DNA of 64,000 bases, from positions 688,107 through 752,106 of the forward strand of contig LJIE01000001.1 of assembly GCA_001281695.1 (NCBI GenBank), given 5' to 3'. This DNA comes from a bacterium 336/3 (GTDB taxonomy: Bacteria > Bacteroidota > Bacteroidia > Cytophagales > Thermonemataceae). Below the pieces are notes generated by a model. The model had not been told where the DNA came from. It was given only the letters and a program-made list of their open reading frames with translations, and did not search any database. The stretch's first letter is position 1, and every line of letters begins with the position of its first letter. Of the stretch, positions 1 through 8,380 are shown in pieces. The translations under genes and the position numbers were made by a program.

Positions 1-1872
1 TACTCCATAATTATAGCCTGTACCATTGTTTACAAGGCTATCTTGCTCCACAGGGGCAAAATCAGCTCCTGTATTGAGTGTAGAAAATGAAGTGGCTCTT
101 TGCTCTACAGGAATATCAAACAAAGATTGATAATAAGCCTCTGCTCTGAAGACCAACTTATCAGCAAGATTATTTTCATAACCCAATACAGCATGATGAC
201 TGCGTGTAAAATCTAAATCTTTGTTGGTGTAAGTAACTCCTTGAGCTGTTGGAGTGATTACATAAGAACTATAAATACTCTGAATTTGACTATGCAATCC
301 ATAACCAATACTCAATGATTGTTTAGGAGTAACCAAATATTTTAATCCTACACGAGGCTCTACTATATGCTGATTATTCAGGCTATAATGTTGCCAATGA
401 GCACCTGTATTGAGTGTAAGAGATGGACTGAAACGATGTTTCCATTGTACATACCCTTGAGAAAGTGTCGTATTGTCTTCAATATCAATTCTGACAGCCT
501 CCGCTACACCTCCACCAAAAATATCCTTGTTAAAAAGATTAAAGTTTAAAAAATCTACGTTTACCCCAGCTTGAAAGCTGTTTTTAGCATTCAATTTGTG
601 ATTGATTGTGAAAACGGTTGCATATTTTTGGGTAGAAAATTTGGCTTCTCCGTTTCTAAACTCCTCTCTTGTAATAACACTAATAGAATCACCTAAAAAT
701 CTCTGTTCTGTACCCATAATACCAAACGTGAGTTTAGCAAATGTTTTAGGGCTGATTTGATGTTCGTAGCTTGCTCCTAAAATGCCTGTTTTGAAGTTTA
801 CAATAGTATTAGAATTCTCATCACCAAATAAATTATTTTTGGTAGTATCTTCTTTGTTACCCAAGAAACTTACATCACTCATCCCTGCAAGACTAAACAA
901 CGTGAATTTCCCTTTTTTACCAACAGGTAGATTGATTTTTAAGTTAATATCCTGATAGTTAGGGGTTGCATTGCCTGTTCCAAAATTGATGCCCAAAGTG
1001 TTGAAAAGAGAAAGTGTAGAATAACGATAATTGATTAGAAAAGAACCTTTATAATTTTTAGAAAAAGGTCCTTCTGCACCTACTTCAAAACCATTGAAAC
1101 CAATTTGCCCTACAAATTCGTGTTTATCAGTATTTCCATCTCTCAGGCGTAAATCAAATACACCAGCACTGGCGTTACCATATTGAGCAGGAAAAGCACT
1201 TGTGATAAAATCAGATTTTGCCAAAACGTTGTTATTGAGCATACTTACTGGACCACCAGTTGTCCCAAAAGCTGAAAAGTGATTGGGATTAGGAATGTTT
1301 AAACCTTCCATTTGCCAAAGCATGCCAGTAGGGGAGTTTCCACGTACCACAATATCATTTCTGGAGTCATTACCTGAAATAACACCTGCATAATTGGCTG
1401 CCATACGGCTTGGGTCACCCAAAGCACCTGCATAGCGTTTCGTCTCTTCTGTATTGAACGACCTAGCACTTAACGTAGTGTATTCGTTATTGGTTACAGA
1501 ACCATCTTTGGTTCTGTCATAAGAAACTGTAATAGATTCAATTTCAGATAAATCTTCTTGTAAGTCAGCATTTAGATAAACTTCTTTACCTGCTGTTACC
1601 ATAATATCAGCAAAAGTTTTTTCTTCATAACCTGTAAAGGATATTTTAAAAGTCTGTCTGCCCAAAGGAACATTTTCTATTTTGAAATAGCCTTGTTCAT
1701 CTGAAACTGCTCCTTTTTTGAGCGTATCAGAGCCAATCAGTTGCACTAAAACACCTGCAAGAGGCTGTTTTGAGGCTTCATCAATAATTCTGCCTTTTAC
1801 AGTTTGGGTGTTTTGAGAATAGCCTATCAAAAGTATCAACCAAAACAAAAGTGTAGTCCAAATCTTTTTCAT
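1..1872 (-). CDS. TonB-dependent outer-membrane receptor, C-terminus cut by window edge
   Basis: This is an open frame of 624 codons reading leftwards from an ATG at 1872-1870 and running off position 1, so the C-terminal part of the barrel is missing. It begins with a signal peptide (MKKIWTTLLFWLILLIGYSQ). A carboxypeptidase-regulatory-like domain follows at about residues 22-100 (GRIIDEASKQPLAGVLVQL). A TonB plug comes next (NDIVVRGNSPTGMLW, about residues 175-190), then long beta-strand-rich sequence typical of a 22-strand barrel. It lacks the SusC hallmark motifs and no SusD is next to it, so it is a general TonB receptor of unknown substrate. Two direct repeats at 1939-1969 lie just upstream. 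Confidence 0.85.
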   Translation of the reverse strand, partial: MKKIWTTLLFWLILLIGYSQNTQTVKGRIIDEASKQPLAGVLVQLIGSDTLKKGAVSDEQGYFKIENVPLGRQTFKISFTGYEEKTFADIMVTAGKEVYLNADLQEDLSEIESITVSYDRTKDGSVTNNEYTTLSARSFNTEETKRYAGALGDPSRMAANYAGVISGNDSRNDIVVRGNSPTGMLWQMEGLNIPNPNHFSAFGTTGGPVSMLNNNVLAKSDFITSAFPAQYGNASAGVFDLRLRDGNTDKHEFVGQIGFNGFEVGAEGPFSKNYKGSFLINYRYSTLSLFNTLGINFGTGNATPNYQDINLKINLPVGKKGKFTLFSLAGMSDVSFLGNKEDTTKNNLFGDENSNTIVNFKTGILGASYEHQISPKTFAKLTFGIMGTEQRFLGDSISVITREEFRNGEAKFSTQKYATVFTINHKLNAKNSFQAGVNVDFLNFNLFNKDIFGGGVAEAVRIDIEDNTTLSQGYVQWKHRFSPSLTLNTGAHWQHYSLNNQHIVEPRVGLKYLVTPKQSLSIGYGLHSQIQSIYSSYVITPTAQGVTYTNKDLDFTRSHHAVLGYENNLADKLVFRAEAYYQSLFDIPVEQRATSFSTLNTGADFAPVEQDSLVNNGTGYNYGV

Positions 1873-1938
1873 AAAAATTATGTTTAGATGTTTGAACAAA
1901 TTTGTGGGTTATCACTGAATCTAAAAATGTAAAACTTA

Positions 1939-1969
1939 CCGAACCGTATAAACTCTGCCCCGAACCGTA
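1939..1969 (-). promoter_or_regulatory. pair of 10-bp direct repeats, possible LytTR-type operator
   Basis: CCGAACCGTA occurs at 1939-1948 and again at 1960-1969. The copies are 21 bp apart from start to start, two helical turns. On the minus strand each reads TACGGTTCGG, which resembles half-sites bound by LytTR regulators (AgrA and AlgR types: two direct repeats with a core GTT on one DNA face). A weak -7-like element, CAAATTTG, lies at 1897-1904 between the repeats and the receptor start at 1872, which would place the repeats just upstream of -33. The repeats are seen directly; the regulator is inferred. They could instead act on the gene starting at 1991. Confidence 0.5.
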
Positions 1970-1990
1970 AAAATTAGAAACCGAAAAAAA

Positions 1991-2764
1991 ATGATAGATT
2001 TAAAAGAATTGTTAGAAGAGCAATATGAGTTGTATAATCAACCTAATTTTATACCCAACGACCCTATCAGTATTCCTCATCAATTTACTAAAAAACAAGA
2101 TATTGAAATAGCAGGTTTGTTCGCTTCAGTACTTGCTTGGGGGCAACGCAAAACGATTATCAAGAAATGCACAGAACTCATGGAAAAAATGGATAACAGC
2201 CCTTATAAGTTTGCTTTAAATCATCAAGAATCAGATTTAAAGCGTTTTCTGAGCTTTAAACACCGAACCTTCAATGCAGAGGATACCTTGTATTTTATTC
2301 ATTTCTTGAAATACTGGTATGGTAAAAATGAATCTTTGGAAACGGCTTTTAGTCAGCATCTTAAAAATACAGATGAAACCATTGAAAATGCTTTAATAGG
2401 TTTTGAAAAGCTATTTTTTAGCCTACCTGAAGCCCCCAAACGTACTCGAAAACATATTTCTACACCTGCTCGCAACTCTGCTTGTAAGCGTCTGTGTATG
2501 TATTTGCGTTGGATGGTGCGAAAAGATGATAAAGGTGTGGATTTTGGGATTTGGGAAAATATAAGTCCTTCTCAGCTCATCTGCCCCTGTGATGTGCATG
2601 TGGAGCGTATTGGAAGAGAGCTAAAACTCATTACACTTCCTAAAACCAACTGGAAAATGGCTCTGGAACTGACCAAAAACCTTAAAGATTTTGATGCCAA
2701 TGACCCTGTAAAATATGATTTTGCTCTTTTTGGAACTGGTGTGATGGAGAAAATGAAAAAGTAA
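1991..2764 (+). CDS. TIGR02757 (DUF2400) family protein
   Basis: This 257-residue soluble protein matches the TIGR02757 family, which is widespread in Bacteroidota and has no settled function. Recognisable parts are the N-terminal FASVLAWGQRKTII segment (about residues 43-56), CKRLCMYLRWMVRKDDKGVD (about 165-184) and the C-terminal FALFGTGVMEK. The segment CPCDVHVERIGREL near residue 200 recalls the VDTHV..R...RLG stretch of HhH-GPD DNA glycosylases; that link is inference only. It has no signal peptide. It is transcribed away from the receptor to its left and has no same-strand partner. The start is the first ATG after an A-rich leader. Confidence 0.75.
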   Translation: MIDLKELLEEQYELYNQPNFIPNDPISIPHQFTKKQDIEIAGLFASVLAWGQRKTIIKKCTELMEKMDNSPYKFALNHQESDLKRFLSFKHRTFNAEDTLYFIHFLKYWYGKNESLETAFSQHLKNTDETIENALIGFEKLFFSLPEAPKRTRKHISTPARNSACKRLCMYLRWMVRKDDKGVDFGIWENISPSQLICPCDVHVERIGRELKLITLPKTNWKMALELTKNLKDFDANDPVKYDFALFGTGVMEKMKK

Positions 2765-2783
2765 AAAAGTAAAAATATGCTAT

Positions 2784-3275
2784 TTAATCATAACAATGTT
2801 CAAACCAAATCGTATTTCCACTATATGTAATACATCTGATATTGTGTTCCCAAATGGTCCATCCATTTTCATCAAAGTCAATCAATAAATAAGTTCCTTT
2901 GTGAAAATCTGCTTTAAATGCTACATACTCTTTTCTTTGAGTCAATAGTAAATGTATAGGGACATTGTTTAATTTATGTTTACTCTTAAACATAAAAACA
3001 TTGCCTTGTGAAGAATTACAATTTTGTATATTTAAACATAAAGTAGTGAAAAGGGTATCTTTAATGTATATTTTAAGTGAATCGGGTAGATCTCCAGAAC
3101 CATCTAAAACGAAATAAAGAAAAGTCTTATTCCTATATTGTTTTTTAATTTTTTCTTTATGTTTTTTATGAAAAATATAGTTTTTTTGGGTTAAGCCTTT
3201 TGCATTAAACCAAACTTGGCCATAACAAAAACTTATAGCTGATATTGCTAAAAGTAAAATAACCATCTTTTTCAT
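2784..3275 (-). CDS. small secreted hypothetical protein
   Basis: I do not recognise this 163-residue protein. It starts with a clear signal peptide (MKKMVILLLAISAISFCYGQ) with likely cleavage after the Gly before Gln20, so it is probably periplasmic or exported. The mature part is lysine-rich at first (HKKHKEKIKKQYRNK, about residues 37-51), then beta-rich, with two cysteines at about 80-86 (CLNIQNC) and two near the C-terminus. It has no lipobox and no T9SS tail. It converges on the TIGR02757 gene with 19 bases between the stop codons. Function unknown. Confidence 0.6.
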   Translation of the reverse strand: MKKMVILLLAISAISFCYGQVWFNAKGLTQKNYIFHKKHKEKIKKQYRNKTFLYFVLDGSGDLPDSLKIYIKDTLFTTLCLNIQNCNSSQGNVFMFKSKHKLNNVPIHLLLTQRKEYVAFKADFHKGTYLLIDFDENGWTIWEHNIRCITYSGNTIWFEHCYD

Positions 3276-3413
3276 CTTTTTCTTGTGACTTGATTAAATC
3301 ATAAATATTATAATGGCTTCTCCAGCAAGCAAAAATATAATTTCATACTAAGATTAGTTAATATTTGTCAAGCATATATCATACTCATTAATCATTTGTT
3401 TTTTATAACTATT

Positions 3414-4559
3414 TTAAAAAGCTTCTGCCACACTAATATAATATTGTCCACCTTCACGACCATAGGCATAATCGAAACGAATATTAAGCCTTTCAGCAGG
3501 GTTAATCACAAAACGCAGACCTGTTCCGACAGAATATTTCAGTGTTCTGAAACGCAAATCAGAGGCTTTATTGAAAATATCACCAACTCCTGCAAAGGTT
3601 GTCAGTCCCAAACGCCAAACTAATGGAAATCTGTATTCTACCTGCGAAGCAATAAAATTCTTGTCTCTGAATCGGTTTTTAGGGTAGCCTCTCAAAATAT
3701 CCTCACCACCCAGCGTGGACATATCTAAAAATGGAACATCACCAAATGTAAACTTGGCTTTGGTTTGGAAAGCAATAATATTTTTAGGCTTAATCTGCCA
3801 ATATTTCTGATATGCCCCATTGATATTTACAAAATTGAAAGAGCTTCCTAAAATAGGAGTAAAAAAATAACTGGAAACTTCAGCCAGTGAGCCTTTATAA
3901 GCATTGATGATATTATCTCTTGTATCAATGACAGCTACAAAACCTAATGCTGAGCCTATACCACCTTTATAGCCAGAGATAGAACCACTTTCAAGAATGC
4001 CACCAGTTGTATATTTAAAACCATATTCTTTCTCAAATTCATAATCAAAACCAATAAAAAAATCGTGTTTAATCTTCTTTAAAAACATAGCCTTGATTTG
4101 CATCAGATTGTAGGCATATCTTTCTTCATTTTCTTTAGACGTATTATTTCCAATACCATAAAATCTATCAGGGAAATTACGAAAACGAATATCTCCTTTG
4201 AGTAAAAAATCTTCATTTCTTGTGAAAATATTCCATGTAGCCCAAACATCTGTCTGTTTATTTTGGGTATAATCTGCCAAAAATTGTACAAAAGAAGTTC
4301 GAGTTTCTTTCTCTAAAGAATCTTTGGGTGGAATTTTAAAATAATACACACCTGCCCCTCCAAATGCCCATCGGGTATCTGGCGTATAATAAATGAGTGG
4401 AAGAAAAAATAAACCTTTTTTTTCTGTACTGACAGTATCATCTAAACTAGAGAAGCCTAAAATTTTTTTCTTTTTCTGAGCATTTACAGAACTACACAGT
4501 CCCAAAAAAATAATAATGAAGAGAAGAAAAAGTATCTTCTTCGATATATAAGAAATCAT
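3414..4559 (-). CDS. BamA/TamA-family (Omp85) outer-membrane barrel without POTRA domains
   Basis: The protein has 381 residues and an N-terminal signal sequence ending near SVNAQ. It then enters beta-barrel sequence directly, with no room for POTRA repeats. The Omp85 loop-6 motif is present as ILRGYPKNRFRD (about residues 285-297), and the last residue is Phe, as expected for recognition by the Bam machine. This matches the short 'surface antigen' Omp85 proteins common in Bacteroidota, which are not the essential BamA. It follows the M28 peptidase by 46 bases on the same strand and may be co-transcribed. Cargo or function is unknown. Confidence 0.8.
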   Translation of the reverse strand: MISYISKKILFLLFIIIFLGLCSSVNAQKKKKILGFSSLDDTVSTEKKGLFFLPLIYYTPDTRWAFGGAGVYYFKIPPKDSLEKETRTSFVQFLADYTQNKQTDVWATWNIFTRNEDFLLKGDIRFRNFPDRFYGIGNNTSKENEERYAYNLMQIKAMFLKKIKHDFFIGFDYEFEKEYGFKYTTGGILESGSISGYKGGIGSALGFVAVIDTRDNIINAYKGSLAEVSSYFFTPILGSSFNFVNINGAYQKYWQIKPKNIIAFQTKAKFTFGDVPFLDMSTLGGEDILRGYPKNRFRDKNFIASQVEYRFPLVWRLGLTTFAGVGDIFNKASDLRFRTLKYSVGTGLRFVINPAERLNIRFDYAYGREGGQYYISVAEAF

Positions 4560-4605
4560 GAATGTATATTTGAAAATCCAATATAAAAAATAAGAATTTA
4601 ATCAA

Positions 4606-5682
4606 TTACTTCTTATCCAATTTTATTCTCTCATCTCTGTTGGCTATTTCCCAAGCTGTCAGGAAAATGAGTTGGGCTATTTTAGTCATTTTGGGGTAAT
4701 GAATTTTTTCAGGAGTATCAGTGGGTTTGTGATAATCTTCATGCAAACCACTAAAATAAAAAATGACAGGAATACCTTTTTTAGCAAAATTGTAATGGTC
4801 AGAACGGTAATAAAGCATTTCAGGATGACTTACATCATTGTAGGTATAATCGAGTTTGAGTTGTAAAGAGTTTTTGTTTACATCTTCTTGTAAGTTGTAT
4901 AAATCCATAGAAAGTTTATCAGAGCCTATCAGATACACATAATCAGTAGTTTTGGTAGCTAAATATTTATCATCAATGCGTCCAATCATGTCTGTATTCA
5001 AATCTACAACAGTTTTATTGACAGGAAAAATAGGGTCAAAATCTGCATAATACTGCGAACCCAATAAACCCACTTCTTCGCCAGATACCAGCATAAATAC
5101 AATGCTACGTCTTGGACCTTTTCCTGCTTTTTTTGCTTTCATAAAGGCTTCTGCCATTTCCAAAATAGAAGAAGTTCCCGAACCATTATCATCAGCACCA
5201 TAATGAATTTTATTATCTTCAATGCCTATATGGTCGTAATGAGCAGAAATAATGACAAACTCATCTTTCTTGTCTGTGCCTTCAATCCAGCCTATTACGT
5301 TTTCAGTTTCGAGGGCTTCACTGGGGTTTCTGTTATCAGAATCCCTATTTCTATATAGAGCCATTCCCCAGCCAGATTTGACTACTTTAAACTTCTGAAA
5401 ATAAGAACTATCTTTACCTGTTACAACAGCAGGCAATAAACCAATACGTTTCATTTCTTTGGCAATATATTTGGCAGCCTTTTTTTGTCCAATGCTGGCA
5501 GTCATTCTGCCTTGCATAGAGTCGGATGCAATAATATATAAATGCTTTTTTAAGTCATGAGAAGTAATTGTTTTGGCATAAAACCAAGCAGATGTATCTT
5601 TAATTGTAGATTGATAACCTGTGTTTTGAGCATACGATACAATACTGAAAAAAGAGGCAAAAAGAGTAAAGTAAAAACGCAT
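4606..5682 (-). CDS. M28-family zinc aminopeptidase, exported
   Basis: This 358-residue exported metallopeptidase has a signal peptide (cleavage near SYAQ) and a full M28 di-zinc site: HYDHIG with His148, ADDNGSG with Asp164, GEEVGLLGS with Glu202/Glu203, DLNTDMIGR with Asp231, and HEDYHKPTDT with His318. Family members remove N-terminal residues from peptides in the periplasm or outside the cell. No PA domain insert is visible between the N-terminal region and the peptidase core. It lies upstream of the Omp85 barrel gene on the same strand. Substrate specificity cannot be read from the sequence. Confidence 0.9.
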   Translation of the reverse strand: MRFYFTLFASFFSIVSYAQNTGYQSTIKDTSAWFYAKTITSHDLKKHLYIIASDSMQGRMTASIGQKKAAKYIAKEMKRIGLLPAVVTGKDSSYFQKFKVVKSGWGMALYRNRDSDNRNPSEALETENVIGWIEGTDKKDEFVIISAHYDHIGIEDNKIHYGADDNGSGTSSILEMAEAFMKAKKAGKGPRRSIVFMLVSGEEVGLLGSQYYADFDPIFPVNKTVVDLNTDMIGRIDDKYLATKTTDYVYLIGSDKLSMDLYNLQEDVNKNSLQLKLDYTYNDVSHPEMLYYRSDHYNFAKKGIPVIFYFSGLHEDYHKPTDTPEKIHYPKMTKIAQLIFLTAWEIANRDERIKLDKK

Positions 5683-5736
5683 AGAATCTAATTATTTGAA
5701 ATCACAATATACAAATTTTATACCTATCCTCAATAA

Positions 5737-5769
5737 AAAACTCCTAAACAATTCAGGTTTAGGAGTTTT
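5737..5769 (-). terminator. intrinsic terminator
   Basis: Perfect 13-bp inverted repeat (AAAACTCCTAAAC / GTTTAGGAGTTTT) with a 7-base loop. On the minus strand it is followed by a T-run, and it lies about 20 bases past the stop codon of the gene ending at 5790. Confidence 0.75.
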
Positions 5770-5789
5770 GGAGTAAAATAACCATTTAA

Positions 5790-6626
5790 CTATTTTAATT
5801 TATTTCTGAAAAAGGCAATGGTTAGTTGATAAGCTTTTTCAGTAGCTTCTTTGTCATAATTGGGGTTACTTGGATTGGCAAAAGCATGTTCAGCATTGAA
5901 GCTATTGATAGATGCTTTTTTCTTTAGAGTCTGTAAATTCTTTTCAAATTCTGCTACAACTTCAGGGCTAATCCATTTTTCTTTGCTTGCAAAAATACCT
6001 AAAACAGGAGCTTTTAAGGTTTTAAGTTTTTCAACATCTTTTTCTGGCATACCGTAATACATTACACATGCTTTGGCTTGTTTACCAGCCAAAAGAGCAG
6101 TTTGTAAAGACCAGCCTCCACCAAAACACCAGCCAATTGTACCTATTTTAGCACTCTTACCAGCATAAGCAAAAGCTCCTTTGATAATAGTTTGTGCTCT
6201 TTCTGATTTTACAGCTTGCATATACTGGGCAGCTTCTTCACGAGAAGTAGCAACTTTTTTATCATAAAGGTCTAAGGCAATGACATTCACGTCTCCCAAA
6301 TCGTTATAAATCTTTTCAGCCTCTCTCTTGATGTGGTCGTTCAAGCCCCACCACTCATGAATCACAAAAATATATTTCTTGGATGGTTTTGCAGCCTTCA
6401 ATTCATAACCATAAGCTTCTGTGCCATCAGCAGCCTTGAAAGTAATGTCTTTTCCCACATCACTAATATGTTTGTAAGGTAAAGGCAAGTCATGGCTCAT
6501 TCTAAAAGATTGCTCATCAGCCAATTCTGCAAAACTATTGGTTGCAGAAGGTACTTGACAACAAGTTTGGGCGTATAGTACTCCACCAAAAAGTGCCATC
6601 ACAATTGATAATAAGATTTTTTTCAT
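5790..6626 (-). CDS. dienelactone hydrolase family protein, exported
   Basis: This is an alpha/beta hydrolase of the dienelactone hydrolase family, 278 residues from the chosen start. I chose the ATG at 6626 because it begins a proper signal peptide (MKKILLSIVMALFGGVLYAQ); an upstream ATG at 6653 would add nine residues before it. The family nucleophile is a cysteine in GWCFGG (Cys167) and the histidine is His247 (NAEHAFANP). At the acidic position, where the family normally has Asp, I read Glu216 (FASKEKWI). A periplasmic carboxylic-ester hydrolase is likely; substrate unknown. It is the last gene before the terminator at 5737. Confidence 0.85.
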   Translation of the reverse strand: MKKILLSIVMALFGGVLYAQTCCQVPSATNSFAELADEQSFRMSHDLPLPYKHISDVGKDITFKAADGTEAYGYELKAAKPSKKYIFVIHEWWGLNDHIKREAEKIYNDLGDVNVIALDLYDKKVATSREEAAQYMQAVKSERAQTIIKGAFAYAGKSAKIGTIGWCFGGGWSLQTALLAGKQAKACVMYYGMPEKDVEKLKTLKAPVLGIFASKEKWISPEVVAEFEKNLQTLKKKASINSFNAEHAFANPSNPNYDKEATEKAYQLTIAFFRNKLK

Positions 6627-6690
6627 AAAATTTGAGTTTATGTGTTGTAACATTTAAGGAACACTATGAATATAGAAAAGGTTTTAGAAA

Positions 6691-7296
6691 CTATTTCTTA
6701 TTAGTATTTTTCTTAAACTTTTGTGTGGCAATCATGTGTAACATATCCTTTTTTACGAAATCTATCACAGGAGCAAGGGAGTCGTTTTCGGTAGCAGTTC
6801 TGAAATAAATAGCTGCTCTTAGAAAATGTTTTACAGAGTCAGTGGTATAAAACTGTAAATGGCTGGGAATTTCACCAGTAAGTCCCAAAGCCAAAACAGG
6901 TTGATTATCAGCATTTCTATGCTCATAATATTTCATAGCATCAGCTCTGTATAGGTGTTTGGAAGCAAGACGATGTGAGTCTTCAATAAGTTCCATTAAC
7001 TTTTTTTGTGGGTCATCACTGATGTCTTTATAGGTAATTTGGATTTCAGCTCGTCCTAATTTTGGATAAATCACATGAATCCAATAAGGTTCAGCTATTT
7101 TGGAACTATCCTTACGAATAATTGCATGTTTAGAATATTCAAAAGTATAAGGATAAGTAGTATCCAAACCAACATATTCGCTTTTTGGTAAACTGATTCT
7201 GTTAAAGCCTTTGGGTTTAGGAGCAAAATTCTCTTCATCATCTCCGCAACTCCACAATACAAGAGATAATATGCAGGTATAAAGCAATTGTTTCAT
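6691..7296 (-). CDS. gldD: gliding motility lipoprotein GldD
   Basis: GldD is one of the lipoproteins needed for Bacteroidota gliding motility and the linked type IX secretion machinery. I chose the ATG at 7296: it gives a lipoprotein signal (MKQLLYTCILSLVLWSC, lipid Cys17) and overlaps the upstream stop codon as TAATG. The mature protein shows family segments PKGFNRISLPKSEY, YPYTFEYSKHA, WIHVIYPKLG, and the C-terminal QFYTTDSVKHFLRAAIYF. It is about 201 residues, normal for GldD. It is probably translationally coupled to the epimerase gene upstream. Other gld genes are not in the window. Confidence 0.88.
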   Translation of the reverse strand: MKQLLYTCILSLVLWSCGDDEENFAPKPKGFNRISLPKSEYVGLDTTYPYTFEYSKHAIIRKDSSKIAEPYWIHVIYPKLGRAEIQITYKDISDDPQKKLMELIEDSHRLASKHLYRADAMKYYEHRNADNQPVLALGLTGEIPSHLQFYTTDSVKHFLRAAIYFRTATENDSLAPVIDFVKKDMLHMIATQKFKKNTNKK

Positions 7297-8279
7297 TATG
7301 CTTGATTTTTTAAGAACCATTCTATTGTTTTTTGTAAACCTTCTTTTGCAAAAACTTGAGGCTCATAGTCCAGTAAACTTTTGGCTTGTGAAATATCTGC
7401 CAAACTATCTTTTACATCACCTTTTCTTGCATCTCCAAAATAAGGTTCTATCTTTTTATCTAAAATTTCACGAATCAAATCAAATATTTCTTTTACAGAA
7501 AGTCGTTCGCCACAGGCTACATTATAAACCTTGTTGGGAGCTTCAGAATTTTTAGAAAACATAGCCTTGATATTGGCTTGTATAGCATTTTCTACAAATG
7601 TAAAATCTCTACTCTGTGAGCCATCTCCATTGATAGTAGGTGCTTGATTGTTCTTTAAAGCATTGATAAACAAAGGAATCACAGCAGCATATGCACCTTG
7701 AGGACTTTGCTTATATCCAAAAACATTGAAATAACGTAAACCAATACTTTCTGTGCCATAACTTTTAGCGAAAATTTCGGCATAAAGCTCATTGATATAC
7801 TTTGTGAGAGCATAAGGAGATAAAGGTTTTCCTATTTGATTTTCTTGCTTGGGAAGAACGGGGCTATCACCATATACCGAAGAAGAAGATGCATAAACCA
7901 ATCGCTTGACATTCTGTTCTTTACATGCCCATAGAATATTCAAAAAGCCTGTTACATTGGCTTCATTACTTGCAATAGGATTGTTGAGACTACGAGGTAC
8001 AGAACCCAAAGCAGCCTGATGTGATACATAGTCTATTCCTTGACAAGCTTTCATGCAGGTCTCAGAATCAGTAATAGAACCTTCAATAAACTCAATCTGA
8101 TTATTTTTAACAAAAGACTCTATATTCTTAAAGAAACCAGTAGAAAGGTTGTCTAAAACCCTGATTTTATTAGCTTTATGATAAACAAGATATTCTACAA
8201 TATTTGAACCTATAAATCCAGCACCACCTGTAATTAAAAAATTATACTTGCTTAAATCTTCTTGATGAAAAGCGACCAT
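7296..8279 (-). CDS. NAD-dependent UDP-N-acetylglucosamine 4-epimerase, WbpP/TviC-like
   Basis: This is an extended short-chain dehydrogenase of 327 residues. The NAD-binding GGAGFIG is at residues 18-24, the catalytic serine region SSSS at 131-134, and the Tyr156/Lys160 pair in SPYALTK. Its sequence follows the WbpP/VipB family closely (HQAALGSVPRSLNNP, GLRYFNVFGYKQSPQGAYAAVIP, INGDGSQSRDFTF). Members interconvert UDP-GlcNAc and UDP-GalNAc, or the uronic acid forms, for surface polysaccharide. The gene overlaps gldD by one base and follows a methyltransferase, which suggests a surface-sugar role. Exact sugar specificity is inference. Confidence 0.85.
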   Translation of the reverse strand: MVAFHQEDLSKYNFLITGGAGFIGSNIVEYLVYHKANKIRVLDNLSTGFFKNIESFVKNNQIEFIEGSITDSETCMKACQGIDYVSHQAALGSVPRSLNNPIASNEANVTGFLNILWACKEQNVKRLVYASSSSVYGDSPVLPKQENQIGKPLSPYALTKYINELYAEIFAKSYGTESIGLRYFNVFGYKQSPQGAYAAVIPLFINALKNNQAPTINGDGSQSRDFTFVENAIQANIKAMFSKNSEAPNKVYNVACGERLSVKEIFDLIREILDKKIEPYFGDARKGDVKDSLADISQAKSLLDYEPQVFAKEGLQKTIEWFLKNQA

Positions 8280-8380
8280 TTTATATAGTTAATAAATTAT
8301 AAGTGATGAGTCATGTGTTTTGATCTTTACATTTTATAGTATTCAATACGCATGGCTCACTTTTTTAATATTGCTCAAAG

